In this document: in pieces, positions 34,531 to 41,537 of the stretch
Numbering within the stretch: position 1 is the first letter of the stretch
Layout: each line of letters starts with the position of its first letter
DNA from: CAVVUC01 sp963751395
Lineage (GTDB): Bacteria; Verrucomicrobiota; Verrucomicrobiia; Chthoniobacterales; Chthoniobacteraceae
Length of the DNA stretch: 64,000 bases
Direction: 5' to 3'
Assembly (NCBI GenBank): GCA_963751395.1
Contig: CAVVUC010000002.1
Location: forward strand, 1,994,130-2,058,129
Translations under genes and position numbers: made by a program
The notes under the pieces: generated by a model
Database searches by the model: none
Seen by the model: only the letters and a program-made list of their open reading frames with translations
What the model was told of the DNA's origin: nothing

Positions 34531-35955
34531 CTACAGCTTGTAAAACTGCTCCCAGTCCTTGCGCGGCGGCACGCCGGCGAGCAGTTCGTTGGCGAGCTTG
34601 TGATTGGTGATCTGGCTCGTCGCCGGATCGAACGCGAGCTTTGCATTCACGCGTTGCGCGATGACGCCGATCGCCATCGCCTGGCACAACGGCCCGGCCA
34701 CGGCAAAAGACGAACGGCAGGTCTCGTCGCCCTTGCAGGCTTTCAGGAAGTTCGCGAAATGGTTCGACGGACTCTTCGGCACCGGCGGCAGCTTGGCCGC
34801 CATTTCCTTCGCCTTTTCGTCGGGAATGATTTTCAGAATGGCACCGTGCGAGCCGCCTTTGAATGTCAGACCCTCGCCGTAAATGACCTTGCCCGGCGGG
34901 CGTTTCTTCGTGTCGATGCTGCCGGCGGATGGCGGCGGAATGTTCGGGTCCACGACCGCCTCGCCGATGTTGTCCGGCAGCGGTGGCAAATTATTCTGGC
35001 CGTCATACCAGGTGAGTTCCAACGGCGGCCGGGTGCCGCGCGCGGGGAAACGGAACGCGAGCGTCGATGCCTGCGGGAAGATGAACGGACTATAGCCTTC
35101 CAGCTTCACCGACTCGACTTCCGTCGGCAGACCGAGCTGCAAAAACTCGTGCGCGGTGTCGAAGATGTGCGCGCCCCAGTCGCCGAGCGCGCCGTTGCCG
35201 AAATCAAACCACGAGCGCCACTCGCCGTTGACGTAGCCCTTGTTGTAGGCGTGCTGCTGCGCCGTCGCCAGCCAGCAATCCCAGTCGAGGGTCGCAGGCA
35301 TAGGTTCTTCCGGCAACAGACCGTCCACTTTCATGCCATGCCAGCGTCGCTTGCTGTTCATGTAGGCGGTGATTTTGGTGACGTTCTTGATGATGCCGGC
35401 GTCCACCCACGCCTTGAACTGGAAGTAATTCGCCTCGGAATGTCCCTGGTTGCCCATCTGCGCGGCGACCTTGTATTTCTTCTCCGCCGCCATCATCAGC
35501 TCGATTTGCCGGAAGCTGTGGCCCATCGGCTTCTCGCAGTAAACATGCTTGCCGAGCGACATCGCCAGCATCGCGATGGGGAAATGCGAAAAATCCGGCG
35601 TGCCCACGCTGACCGCGTCAATGTCCTTGCCCATCTTGTCGAACATTCTCCGGAAATCCTGGAAGCGCGGGACGTTCGGAAACTGTTTCAAAATCTTCTG
35701 CGTGTGCGGCGCGCCCATGTCCGTGTCGCAGAGCGCGACGATGTTGGCCAGGCCCGTCGCGTGCAGCTTGCCGATGATCTCCGCGCCGCGATTGCCAATG
35801 CCGATGCAGGCCAGGTTCACTTTGCCGGTGGAACCCGCCGCCATCAGCAGGCGCGGGGCGAAAACGGAAGCGGTCCCGGCCGCCAGAAGACCTTTGAGAA
35901 ATGAACGGCGGTGCATCTGCGAGGCCGGTTGGTTTTTGCGATAGCTCGATTTCAT
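34531..35955 (-). CDS. Tat-exported Gfo/Idh/MocA-family oxidoreductase
   Basis: A 474-aa NAD(P)-binding oxidoreductase with a twin-arginine signal (HRRSFLKGLLAAGTASVFA), so it is exported folded, probably with a bound cofactor. The Rossmann start is NLACIGIGNRGAEII, then CDTD and the family motif CEKPMGHS. A C-terminal Gfo/Idh/MocA sheet domain includes DWGAHIFDTAHEF. Proteins of this type are abundant in Verrucomicrobiota and Planctomycetota and are thought to act on sugars outside the cytoplasm. The start could also be the internal ATG at 35916 (MHRRSF). The DUF1080 gene precedes it by 30 bp on the same strand, indicating an operon. Confidence 0.9.
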   Translation of the reverse strand: MKSSYRKNQPASQMHRRSFLKGLLAAGTASVFAPRLLMAAGSTGKVNLACIGIGNRGAEIIGKLHATGLANIVALCDTDMGAPHTQKILKQFPNVPRFQDFRRMFDKMGKDIDAVSVGTPDFSHFPIAMLAMSLGKHVYCEKPMGHSFRQIELMMAAEKKYKVAAQMGNQGHSEANYFQFKAWVDAGIIKNVTKITAYMNSKRRWHGMKVDGLLPEEPMPATLDWDCWLATAQQHAYNKGYVNGEWRSWFDFGNGALGDWGAHIFDTAHEFLQLGLPTEVESVKLEGYSPFIFPQASTLAFRFPARGTRPPLELTWYDGQNNLPPLPDNIGEAVVDPNIPPPSAGSIDTKKRPPGKVIYGEGLTFKGGSHGAILKIIPDEKAKEMAAKLPPVPKSPSNHFANFLKACKGDETCRSSFAVAGPLCQAMAIGVIAQRVNAKLAFDPATSQITNHKLANELLAGVPPRKDWEQFYKL

Positions 35956-35985
35956 AGCGGTTGCCTTTGCGGTCAGTGTTCGACT

Positions 35986-37422
35986 TTAATTTCCCGGCAG
36001 TTCCCGGATTTTCACGTTGCGGAAGGAGACTTCGTTGCCGTGGTCCTGCAACAAAATGTGGCCGTCCGCCCACTCGCCGAAAGTCGGGATGTTGTGATAC
36101 TTGCTCGCCGCAACCGTCGCTCGGAATTCCGGCGAGCCGCGCTCGAACTCAAGCGTCTTCGCGCCGTTCAGCCAGAACTCGATGTGCCGGCCCTGCGACA
36201 AAATCCGCGCGTGGTTCCATTCGCCGACGGGCATCACTTTTTTGTCCTTTGCCGCCGGAATCAAATCGTAAAGCGAGCCGATCGTGCGGTTGCCGTCGCG
36301 GCCCTTTTTGGCGTCCTCGTGCCGCGCGTCATCGAGAATCTGAAACTCCATTCCGATCGCCGAGCCTTTGCCCACCGGCTTTCCCGTCACCTTGTCAATC
36401 GGCGAAAGGTTCGGCTGCACGAAAAACTTGATGCCGCTGTTCGCGCCGGGAGTGATCTTGAAATCCGCCAACATCTCGAAATTCGCATAGCGTTTGCGCG
36501 TGATGATGTCGCCGGCTGCCGCGGATTCCTCGCCGCCATTTTCATGCACGGTCAGCACGCCGTCATGAATCGTCCAGCCGGCTTTGGGAAATTCCTCCGA
36601 CTTCGCGCTGCGCCAGCCTTCGGAAGTCTTGCCGTCCCAAAGCAATTGCCAGCCGTCCGCTTTTTCCCGGTCGGTCACGATGTTCGACGCGCTGGCACCG
36701 GCGTCGGATTTGATTTCGCGGATGCGGATGTTGCGGAACCGGACTTCCAGCCCCGATCGCCCCTCGTCTTTGCCCACCGCATGCACCTGCAAGCCGATGA
36801 GGCCGCGTGGAGTGAGGCTGTCGGTGATGTCCGCGCGCGGTTCGCCGTTGAGCCAAGTCTTGATCGACGGACCGGATGCCACAATCCGCAGTTTGTTCCA
36901 GTCGCCGGGTTTGCTGACCTTTGCTCCTTGTTCGGTGAAAGCCTTGCCCTGCGCGCCTTTCTCGCCGCCGGTCGGGAAAAGCCAGCCGCGTCGCGCTTCG
37001 TCGTAAATGCCGCCGGTCCACCAGCGGTTGCGCGGCGTCTCCATATCGATCTCCACCTGGTATCCGTGAACGCGGTCGGCGGGAAGTTTGATCAGTTTGC
37101 CTCCAATGTTCATCGTCCGCGCGTCGGGGAAACATTCGCTGCGAATCTGCACGCCGGAGTTGAGTGCGGGATCGGCTTTGAATTCCAACTCCAGCTCGAA
37201 GTCGCCAAACTCCTGCGCCGCACAGAGGAAGCTGTTCGGCGTTCCCGCGACCGACCGGCCGACGATCGCGCCGTCCTCGACGGAGTATTTCGCCTTGCCG
37301 CTGTGCTCGACCCAGCCGTCGAGGTTTTTGCCGTTGAAAAGATCGATCCAGCCTTCGTCCGCGCGGAGATCCGATGCGGCGAGGGCGAGGAGCGCGAGGA
37401 GGGAGAATGAGAGTGTGCGCAT
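35986..37422 (-). CDS. Secreted two-domain DUF1080 (3-keto-disaccharide hydrolase) protein
   Basis: A 478-aa exported protein with a signal peptide (MRTLSFSLLALLALAASDLRA). Two DUF1080 concanavalin-like domains follow: the first from EGWIDLFNGKNLDGWV, the second from DGWQLLWDGKTSEGWR (about residue 245), each ending in an RNIRIREI or RNVKIREL strand. DUF1080 includes 3-keto-glycoside hydrolases, which fit with Gfo/Idh/MocA dehydrogenases that make 3-keto sugars. The ATG at 37422 is chosen; the open frame upstream runs through a dispersed repeat. The pairing with the next gene suggests joint breakdown of glycosides by oxidation and cleavage (inference). Confidence 0.88.
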   Translation of the reverse strand: MRTLSFSLLALLALAASDLRADEGWIDLFNGKNLDGWVEHSGKAKYSVEDGAIVGRSVAGTPNSFLCAAQEFGDFELELEFKADPALNSGVQIRSECFPDARTMNIGGKLIKLPADRVHGYQVEIDMETPRNRWWTGGIYDEARRGWLFPTGGEKGAQGKAFTEQGAKVSKPGDWNKLRIVASGPSIKTWLNGEPRADITDSLTPRGLIGLQVHAVGKDEGRSGLEVRFRNIRIREIKSDAGASASNIVTDREKADGWQLLWDGKTSEGWRSAKSEEFPKAGWTIHDGVLTVHENGGEESAAAGDIITRKRYANFEMLADFKITPGANSGIKFFVQPNLSPIDKVTGKPVGKGSAIGMEFQILDDARHEDAKKGRDGNRTIGSLYDLIPAAKDKKVMPVGEWNHARILSQGRHIEFWLNGAKTLEFERGSPEFRATVAASKYHNIPTFGEWADGHILLQDHGNEVSFRNVKIRELPGN

Positions 37423-37489
37423 GATTGAAAGAAGAAAGTGGGCAGAATGAGGCGCGAAATGTGCAAGGTCAATCGTGTGTTTCAAAATC

Positions 37490-37745
37490 ACGTTAAACCC
37501 GAACGCCGCGATCGAGGCCCGGAGGGCCGGAACGCAATTAGCCGGTGGTGGAGTAAGGAACGAACGGAACCACCGGAAACCCGCAATGGCAGAGCATTCG
37601 CCCTGGCAGGGGCGACGGAGCCGGCGAGGACCACCCGTTCCTCCGCACCCTTCGGGGCGGTTCGCTTTTGTCCGCCAATCCGGTGGTTTCGCTCCGCTCC
37701 ACCACCGGCTAATTTCCGGCTGTCCCTTCGGGACGGTGGACGGAA
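37490..37745. repeat. Dispersed inverted-repeat element
   Basis: ATTAGCCGGTGGTGGAG (37537-37553) is inverted exactly as CTCCACCACCGGCTAAT (37697-37713). TTTCCGGCTGTCCCTTCG follows from 37712, shared with 9179-9196. The inner part also contains GGAACCACCGG / CCGGTGGTTTC pairing. Non-coding; it sits directly before the prophage integrase. Confidence 0.7.
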
Positions 37746-37808
37746 CACGATAAGTCATTTAACAAACGTCACTTCCACTCAATCGAGCAAGAATGGGCAT
37801 GGATTATC

Positions 37809-39083
37809 ATGCAGAAAATCATGCAACTCTTTGACACGGCATCCCAGGGCAGGGATGCCCATGAAAAAGAAAAGAGCCTCGATCATCACCGTTGGCCAGG
37901 ACAAATCCGAGATCAAAATCTACAGATCAAAATCTACTGCCTGCATCGCTCCAATGGTTATACCTTCCGACAGTGTTGCTGGTATGCAATGGGGCGGCGG
38001 CAGACCAAAGCTTTCTCGGACATCAACGCCGCAAAGCTTTTCGCCCAGCAGAAAAGCATCGCGCTCGCCAACGGGCTTTCCGGCCTCGCCGCGGCCAGCC
38101 TTCGTGATGTCGAGATCCTCCAGTCCTGCCAGCAGCGGGCAGCCCGTTTCGGGATCACACTGCCGGCAGCCATCGAGGAATGGACCTCCGCACGGGAACT
38201 CATCAAGAGCGGGTCGCTCATGGATGCCGTGCGCTTTTATGCTTCGCATCACGCGGATATCCCCCGGCGAACCGTTTCAGAACTGACTCCCGAGTTCATC
38301 GAGGCGAAGAAATCCGCCAATTTCTCGCAGGTCTATTTGGCCACGCTTGGGACGCGGATCGGGAAGTTCGAGAGGCAGTTCGGCTCTGTGCCAATCACCG
38401 ACATCACCACCCCGCAGGTGGATCAATTCCTCCGACGGCTAAATCTCGGCCCCAGCACTCGCAACGCGGTGAGAAAATCTGTGGTGGCATTTTTTAGCTG
38501 GGGGCGAAAGCAGGGTTGCCTGCTCGCAGACAGGGCCACTGCCGCTGAAGGGTCCATGACATTTTCTGAACTGGACAGTGCCCCGGAAATCTACACCCCG
38601 CAGGAGATGCGCAGATTGCTCGCATCCTGCGAACGAGAGGTGATTCCCATGGTGGCAATTGGCGGATTCTGCGGCATTCGCAGTGCGGAGATCGCCCGGT
38701 TGCAGTGGGAGGATGTCCTTTGGGATCAGGGCTACATCGAGATCAAGGCACGAAGCGCAAAAACAAAAGCCCGGAGACTGGTGCCCATTCAGCCGAACTT
38801 GAAAGCCTGGCTTGAGCCCTATCGTGGCAGCAGCGGAGCGATCTGTGGATTCAACAGCCTGAGTTATTGCTACAGGAACCTCTCAATCCTGTCCGGCGTT
38901 GAGTGGAAGCAGAACGCGCTGCGGCACAGCTACGCCAGCTACCGGCTCGCGCAGATCCAGGACGCAGCCAAAGTCTCCCTCGAAATGGGCAACAGCCCGC
39001 AAATGCTGTTCAAGCATTACCGGGAACTGGTGACGCCGGAAGCCGCAAAGGCATGGTTCGCCATCATGCCTGAAAAAGCGTGA
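37809..39083 (+). CDS. int: Tyrosine recombinase (prophage integrase), N-terminus disrupted
   Basis: Phage integrase with a core-binding domain (TISDIT-like, residues about 130-230) and a catalytic domain. Visible active-site elements are Arg in CGIRSAEIARLQWED, Lys in SAKTKARRL, NALRHSYASYRL (first His replaced by Asn, as in some relatives) and Tyr in LFKHYREL. As read from the ATG at 37809 the first 42 residues are not integrase-like. The ancestral start is probably the ATG at 37861 (MKKKRASIITVGQDK, with AGGG upstream), and a 14-bp tandem duplication at 37910-37937 has shifted the frame. It integrates or excises the prophage that follows, if still functional. Confidence 0.85.
   Translation: MQKIMQLFDTASQGRDAHEKEKSLDHHRWPGQIRDQNLQIKIYCLHRSNGYTFRQCCWYAMGRRQTKAFSDINAAKLFAQQKSIALANGLSGLAAASLRDVEILQSCQQRAARFGITLPAAIEEWTSARELIKSGSLMDAVRFYASHHADIPRRTVSELTPEFIEAKKSANFSQVYLATLGTRIGKFERQFGSVPITDITTPQVDQFLRRLNLGPSTRNAVRKSVVAFFSWGRKQGCLLADRATAAEGSMTFSELDSAPEIYTPQEMRRLLASCEREVIPMVAIGGFCGIRSAEIARLQWEDVLWDQGYIEIKARSAKTKARRLVPIQPNLKAWLEPYRGSSGAICGFNSLSYCYRNLSILSGVEWKQNALRHSYASYRLAQIQDAAKVSLEMGNSPQMLFKHYRELVTPEAAKAWFAIMPEKA
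37910..37937 (+). repeat. 14-bp tandem duplication in the integrase gene
   Basis: AGATCAAAATCTAC occurs twice head to tail (37910-37923, 37924-37937). Removing one copy joins MKKKRAS...SEIKIY to CLHRSNGYTFRQ in one frame, the expected integrase N-terminus. Confidence 0.9.
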
Positions 39084-39128
39084 TCCTCTCGTTGCGCAAC
39101 GAGAGGATGGCTCCGGCGAAACGGTTCG

Positions 39129-39134
39129 TTGACA
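39129..39134 (+). promoter_or_regulatory. TTGACA start-associated motif (excisionase-like gene)
   Basis: TTGACA followed by exactly 13 nt and the ATG at 39148. The only plus-strand instance, with the same spacing as the minus-strand phage genes. Confidence 0.6.
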
Positions 39135-39147
39135 TGCGGCAAGCTGC

Positions 39148-39363
39148 ATGAACGAAACACATGCCGGGACGAAGCTGGTGAAGAAACGTGAGCTTGCCGC
39201 GATGATCGGCGTCAGCGCCCGCACCGTGGACAACTGGGTTGCCCAACGGCTGGTCCCGCATCTGGCGATCACGTCGAGGCTCCACTTGTTTGATCCGGCG
39301 GCCGTCAAGAAGGCGCTGTCGGCCAGGTTTGGAGTGGAATCGCTTGGAGACGGCGCGAAGTGA
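39148..39363 (+). CDS. Excisionase-like helix-turn-helix protein
   Basis: A 71-aa DNA-binding protein. KKRELAAMIGVSARTVDNWV is a MerR/excisionase-type helix-turn-helix, followed by the RLVPHLAI and RLHLFDPAAVKKAL wing and helix typical of this fold. It directly follows the integrase on the same strand, the usual place for an excisionase or a small phage regulator. It could alternatively be a transcriptional regulator of the prophage. Confidence 0.7.
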   Translation: MNETHAGTKLVKKRELAAMIGVSARTVDNWVAQRLVPHLAITSRLHLFDPAAVKKALSARFGVESLGDGAK

Positions 39364-39556
39364 ATCAGGCTCTGCGTCTTACGGCCCTTCCACGAACTTG
39401 AGGAAAGTAGAACTCGGTCTGCACGACGACGGGAGCGGGCGAACTCAGCAGCGCTCGGAGAGCACGGAATTTTTCACGAGCGTGCTCGGGTGAAAGCCAT
39501 TTTACGCGGGAGAATCTTTTGCGATGATTTGTGTTCATGGCGCAAGACTTTGCCGA

Positions 39557-39586
39557 ATAGGGTAGGACATACGTTGTCCACCCTAT
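39557..39586. terminator. Hairpin at the end of the phage late operon
   Basis: ATAGGGT-A-GGACA pairs with TGTCC-ACCCTAT with one bulge. It sits between the last minus-strand phage gene (stop at 39595) and the integrase module. No clear T-tract. Likely a terminator; an attachment-related site is an alternative. The remaining stretch 39364-39594 shows no gene. Confidence 0.5.
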
Positions 39587-39594
39587 GAAGAAAA

Positions 39595-39831
39595 TTAAAG
39601 CTGCGTTTGCTTCTGCTCCGGCGCGTAGTAAGGCGGCTGCGGTGTTTCCTCAGCCTTCCTCACGTTTGTCAGAATGCCGCCAAGATAGCCGAGCGCGCTG
39701 CCGGCCAGCGCTGAAACGCCCGCGTCAATCTGCCTGCCGGTGAACGCGGAGAACACGATGCCGGCGACCAGGATCATGAGGTTGCCGCCGATGACATAGA
39801 TGACTGCGAGAATGACGTGGCGGTCGATCAT
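39595..39831 (-). CDS. Small membrane protein, holin-like
   Basis: A 78-aa protein with two hydrophobic segments (HVILAVIYVIGGNLMILVAGIVFSA and a Gly/Ala-rich SALAGSALGYLGGILT) and a short charged, Pro/Gln-rich tail. Size, topology and position as the last gene of the phage late operon fit a holin or a lysis-associated membrane protein. There is no sequence family I recognise. TTGACA lies 14 nt before its ATG and overlaps the stop of the upstream gene. Confidence 0.5.
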   Translation of the reverse strand: MIDRHVILAVIYVIGGNLMILVAGIVFSAFTGRQIDAGVSALAGSALGYLGGILTNVRKAEETPQPPYYAPEQKQTQL

Positions 39832-39845
39832 GCGACTATGCGCGG

Positions 39846-39851
39846 TGTCAA
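39846..39851 (-). promoter_or_regulatory. TTGACA start-associated motif (holin-like gene)
   Basis: TTGACA, 14 nt, then the ATG at 39831. Its TGA is also the stop codon of the upstream gene. Confidence 0.55.
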
Positions 39852-40141
39852 TTCTGTCTTACGAAGTCCTGAATGCGCTCCAGCTTGTCCACGATGATCT
39901 GATGCCGGAGCTTGGCGTCCTCCACCGAGTCGCGCAGCGCCTTGACCATTTCCTTGAGGCTCTCGGTCTGGGTGACGAGCAGGCCCTGGATTTCCTTGTG
40001 CTGGAAACCGCATTGCAGGCTTTGTTCCGCGCTTGACTTGTCTTTGCGCCACAAACGATCCCCGATGAAGATGAGCGCCTGGAACGCCGCGATGATGCCG
40101 CCGATCACCGAACCGAGCAGGACGAGATCTTGAGTGGTCAT
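39848..40141 (-). CDS. Phage membrane/coiled-coil protein
   Basis: A 97-aa protein. Residues 6-26 (LVLLGSVIGGIIAAFQALIFI) form one membrane segment, followed by a basic stretch and a predicted coiled coil (TESLKEMVKALRDSVEDAKLRHQ...). This resembles spanin- or holin-associated proteins in layout only. Its ATG overlaps the stop of the upstream gene (ATGA), so translation is probably coupled. Confidence 0.55.
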   Translation of the reverse strand: MTTQDLVLLGSVIGGIIAAFQALIFIGDRLWRKDKSSAEQSLQCGFQHKEIQGLLVTQTESLKEMVKALRDSVEDAKLRHQIIVDKLERIQDFVRQN

Positions 40142-40656
40142 TGCACGGTGAGTTGAGCTTGTCTGCCGATCTCGGCAATCATCCCCACAAGGGCAGCTCC
40201 GAACTGCGGGTTTTGCGCCGCCGTTGCGAAGCAGTCCGCGATGCGTGTCATTGGCGTCCCTGCAAACGTGATCGTTGCGGTCACGGGTTGCGTCGGGTTC
40301 TGTGCGAAAACAATGATTCCCTTAACGTCATCCGTTTTGGAGGCATGTGCCTTGACTGCCGCGACGATGGTTTCGATCATCGAGTTGAATTGCGCGTCGG
40401 CTGCGCGTTTTGCCGCCAAGTCCCTGATGTTCACCTTCACCCCGCCTGTGGCGAGAAGGTTCCCCGCGCCATCATACGGTTTCAGGTCTGCAAACAGAAA
40501 GCCATTCATGGCCGGTCTTGCCGGTCTTGCGGGAGTGCTCTCAGATGCGGGAACGGCGGCTACTGCCTCTGCTGGGAAGTTGATGCTGAGACGAGCTATC
40601 CACATGGCGCTCATGGCCTGCGGCGTGACGGGTGTTGGGTTCAGGATTGTTGCCAT
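40138..40656 (-). CDS. Phage protein of unknown function
   Basis: A 172-aa soluble protein in the distal tail/lysis part of the operon, probably tail-associated by position. Ala-rich N-terminal half; no motif recognised. An ATGACA lies 13 nt before its ATG, one base different from the TTGACA motif, and contains the stop of the upstream small gene. It ends in an ATGA overlap with the next gene. Confidence 0.55.
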   Translation of the reverse strand: MATILNPTPVTPQAMSAMWIARLSINFPAEAVAAVPASESTPARPARPAMNGFLFADLKPYDGAGNLLATGGVKVNIRDLAAKRAADAQFNSMIETIVAAVKAHASKTDDVKGIIVFAQNPTQPVTATITFAGTPMTRIADCFATAAQNPQFGAALVGMIAEIGRQAQLTVQ

Positions 40657-40671
40657 AGTTGGTGTCGGGTG

Positions 40672-40770
40672 TCATCTGTAGATGATGATTTGGATTGCGA
40701 TGTAGAGAGCGAGTGCGGCCAAAACAACTGTCGTCAACGAAGTAAGCACGATGATTTGCCAAGGCTTCAT
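40672..40770 (-). CDS. 32-aa single-pass membrane peptide
   Basis: MKPWQIIVLTSLTTVVLAAL and onward is almost wholly hydrophobic up to a final Tyr-Arg. The ATG at 40770 overlaps the stop of the preceding gene (ATGA), which supports real, coupled translation. No family is recognised. A role in lysis timing or as a small holin partner is only a guess. Confidence 0.55.
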   Translation of the reverse strand: MKPWQIIVLTSLTTVVLAALALYIAIQIIIYR

Positions 40771-41537
40771 AAGAGCGCGGCTCCGAAACATGCGGCGGAT
40801 TCAATGCCTGTGAAAAGAATGTCAGGGGTGCCGTCAGGTGGATAGTTTAAGTAGAATATGTCGCCACCGACGAGGCCGGGAAATGGCTTTGGAAATGGAT
40901 AATAGACGTAGGCATCTCCAGTTACGTCCTCTCTGTAACCATTCGGGATGACGCCACTCCCATTGCTAAAATAGGCATCACCCCAAACGTAGCTATTTCC
41001 CATCGAAGTATTAGGGCCGTTGAAAAATGCCGTGCCATGAATAGTAGCGGCCCACACATAGGCGTCCCACAAGTTTGTGTATCCGTTACACCAGACACTA
41101 GCAGTCACCGTATTGAAGTTAATTGCGTAAGCTGATGGAGCGCCCGGATACCACTCCGGCACTTGAAGTGTGCTATCCGATAACGCGCTCGTATTTACGG
41201 ATATTCCCGCACCTCGAAAACCAGCCTCGATGAATGTGTTATGTATGCAAGCACCTGATTCCAATCGAGCTTCCCCGGATGCGTAAATGGCGCATCCATC
41301 TCCGAGTTCAGTCCAGTTGGTAGCGCCAACTGAAACATTGTTGACCGCAACCTCTCCATATATCGGAATCCAGTCGGCGCGGTCGATGTATGCCCAGTCG
41401 AACTCATGAGGCGGGTAGCCAGTCCCCGGCCCTTGCAGGGTGGGAGGCTCGCCCCCTAACGATTGCCAATTTAAGTGATAGCTCAAATCGTATGGAGTGA
41501 GGCAAGTATAGTCAGGTTGGAAAACTGCAACACTCAT
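40767..41537 (-). CDS. Putative tail fibre or receptor-binding protein
   Basis: A 256-aa protein rich in G, Y, W, N and S with no signal peptide. The second half has short repeated strand-like segments ending in aromatic residues (AYVWAATIHGTAFF, NSYVWGDAYFSNGSG, DVTGDAYVYYPF), suggesting a small beta-helix or beta-sheet fibre. The late, tail-distal position fits a receptor-binding protein. Joined to the glycosyltransferase fusion gene upstream by an ATGA overlap. No family match recognised. Confidence 0.5.
   Translation of the reverse strand: MSVAVFQPDYTCLTPYDLSYHLNWQSLGGEPPTLQGPGTGYPPHEFDWAYIDRADWIPIYGEVAVNNVSVGATNWTELGDGCAIYASGEARLESGACIHNTFIEAGFRGAGISVNTSALSDSTLQVPEWYPGAPSAYAINFNTVTASVWCNGYTNLWDAYVWAATIHGTAFFNGPNTSMGNSYVWGDAYFSNGSGVIPNGYREDVTGDAYVYYPFPKPFPGLVGGDIFYLNYPPDGTPDILFTGIESAACFGAALL

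Noticed and set aside
35911..37410. 499-codon plus-strand open frame
   Set aside because: Antisense shadow of the DUF1080 and oxidoreductase genes, which show clear domains and export signals.
37423..37758. N-terminal extension of the DUF1080 protein
   Set aside because: It runs through a dispersed repeat and would place the signal peptide in the middle of the protein; the ATG at 37422 gives a proper signal peptide.
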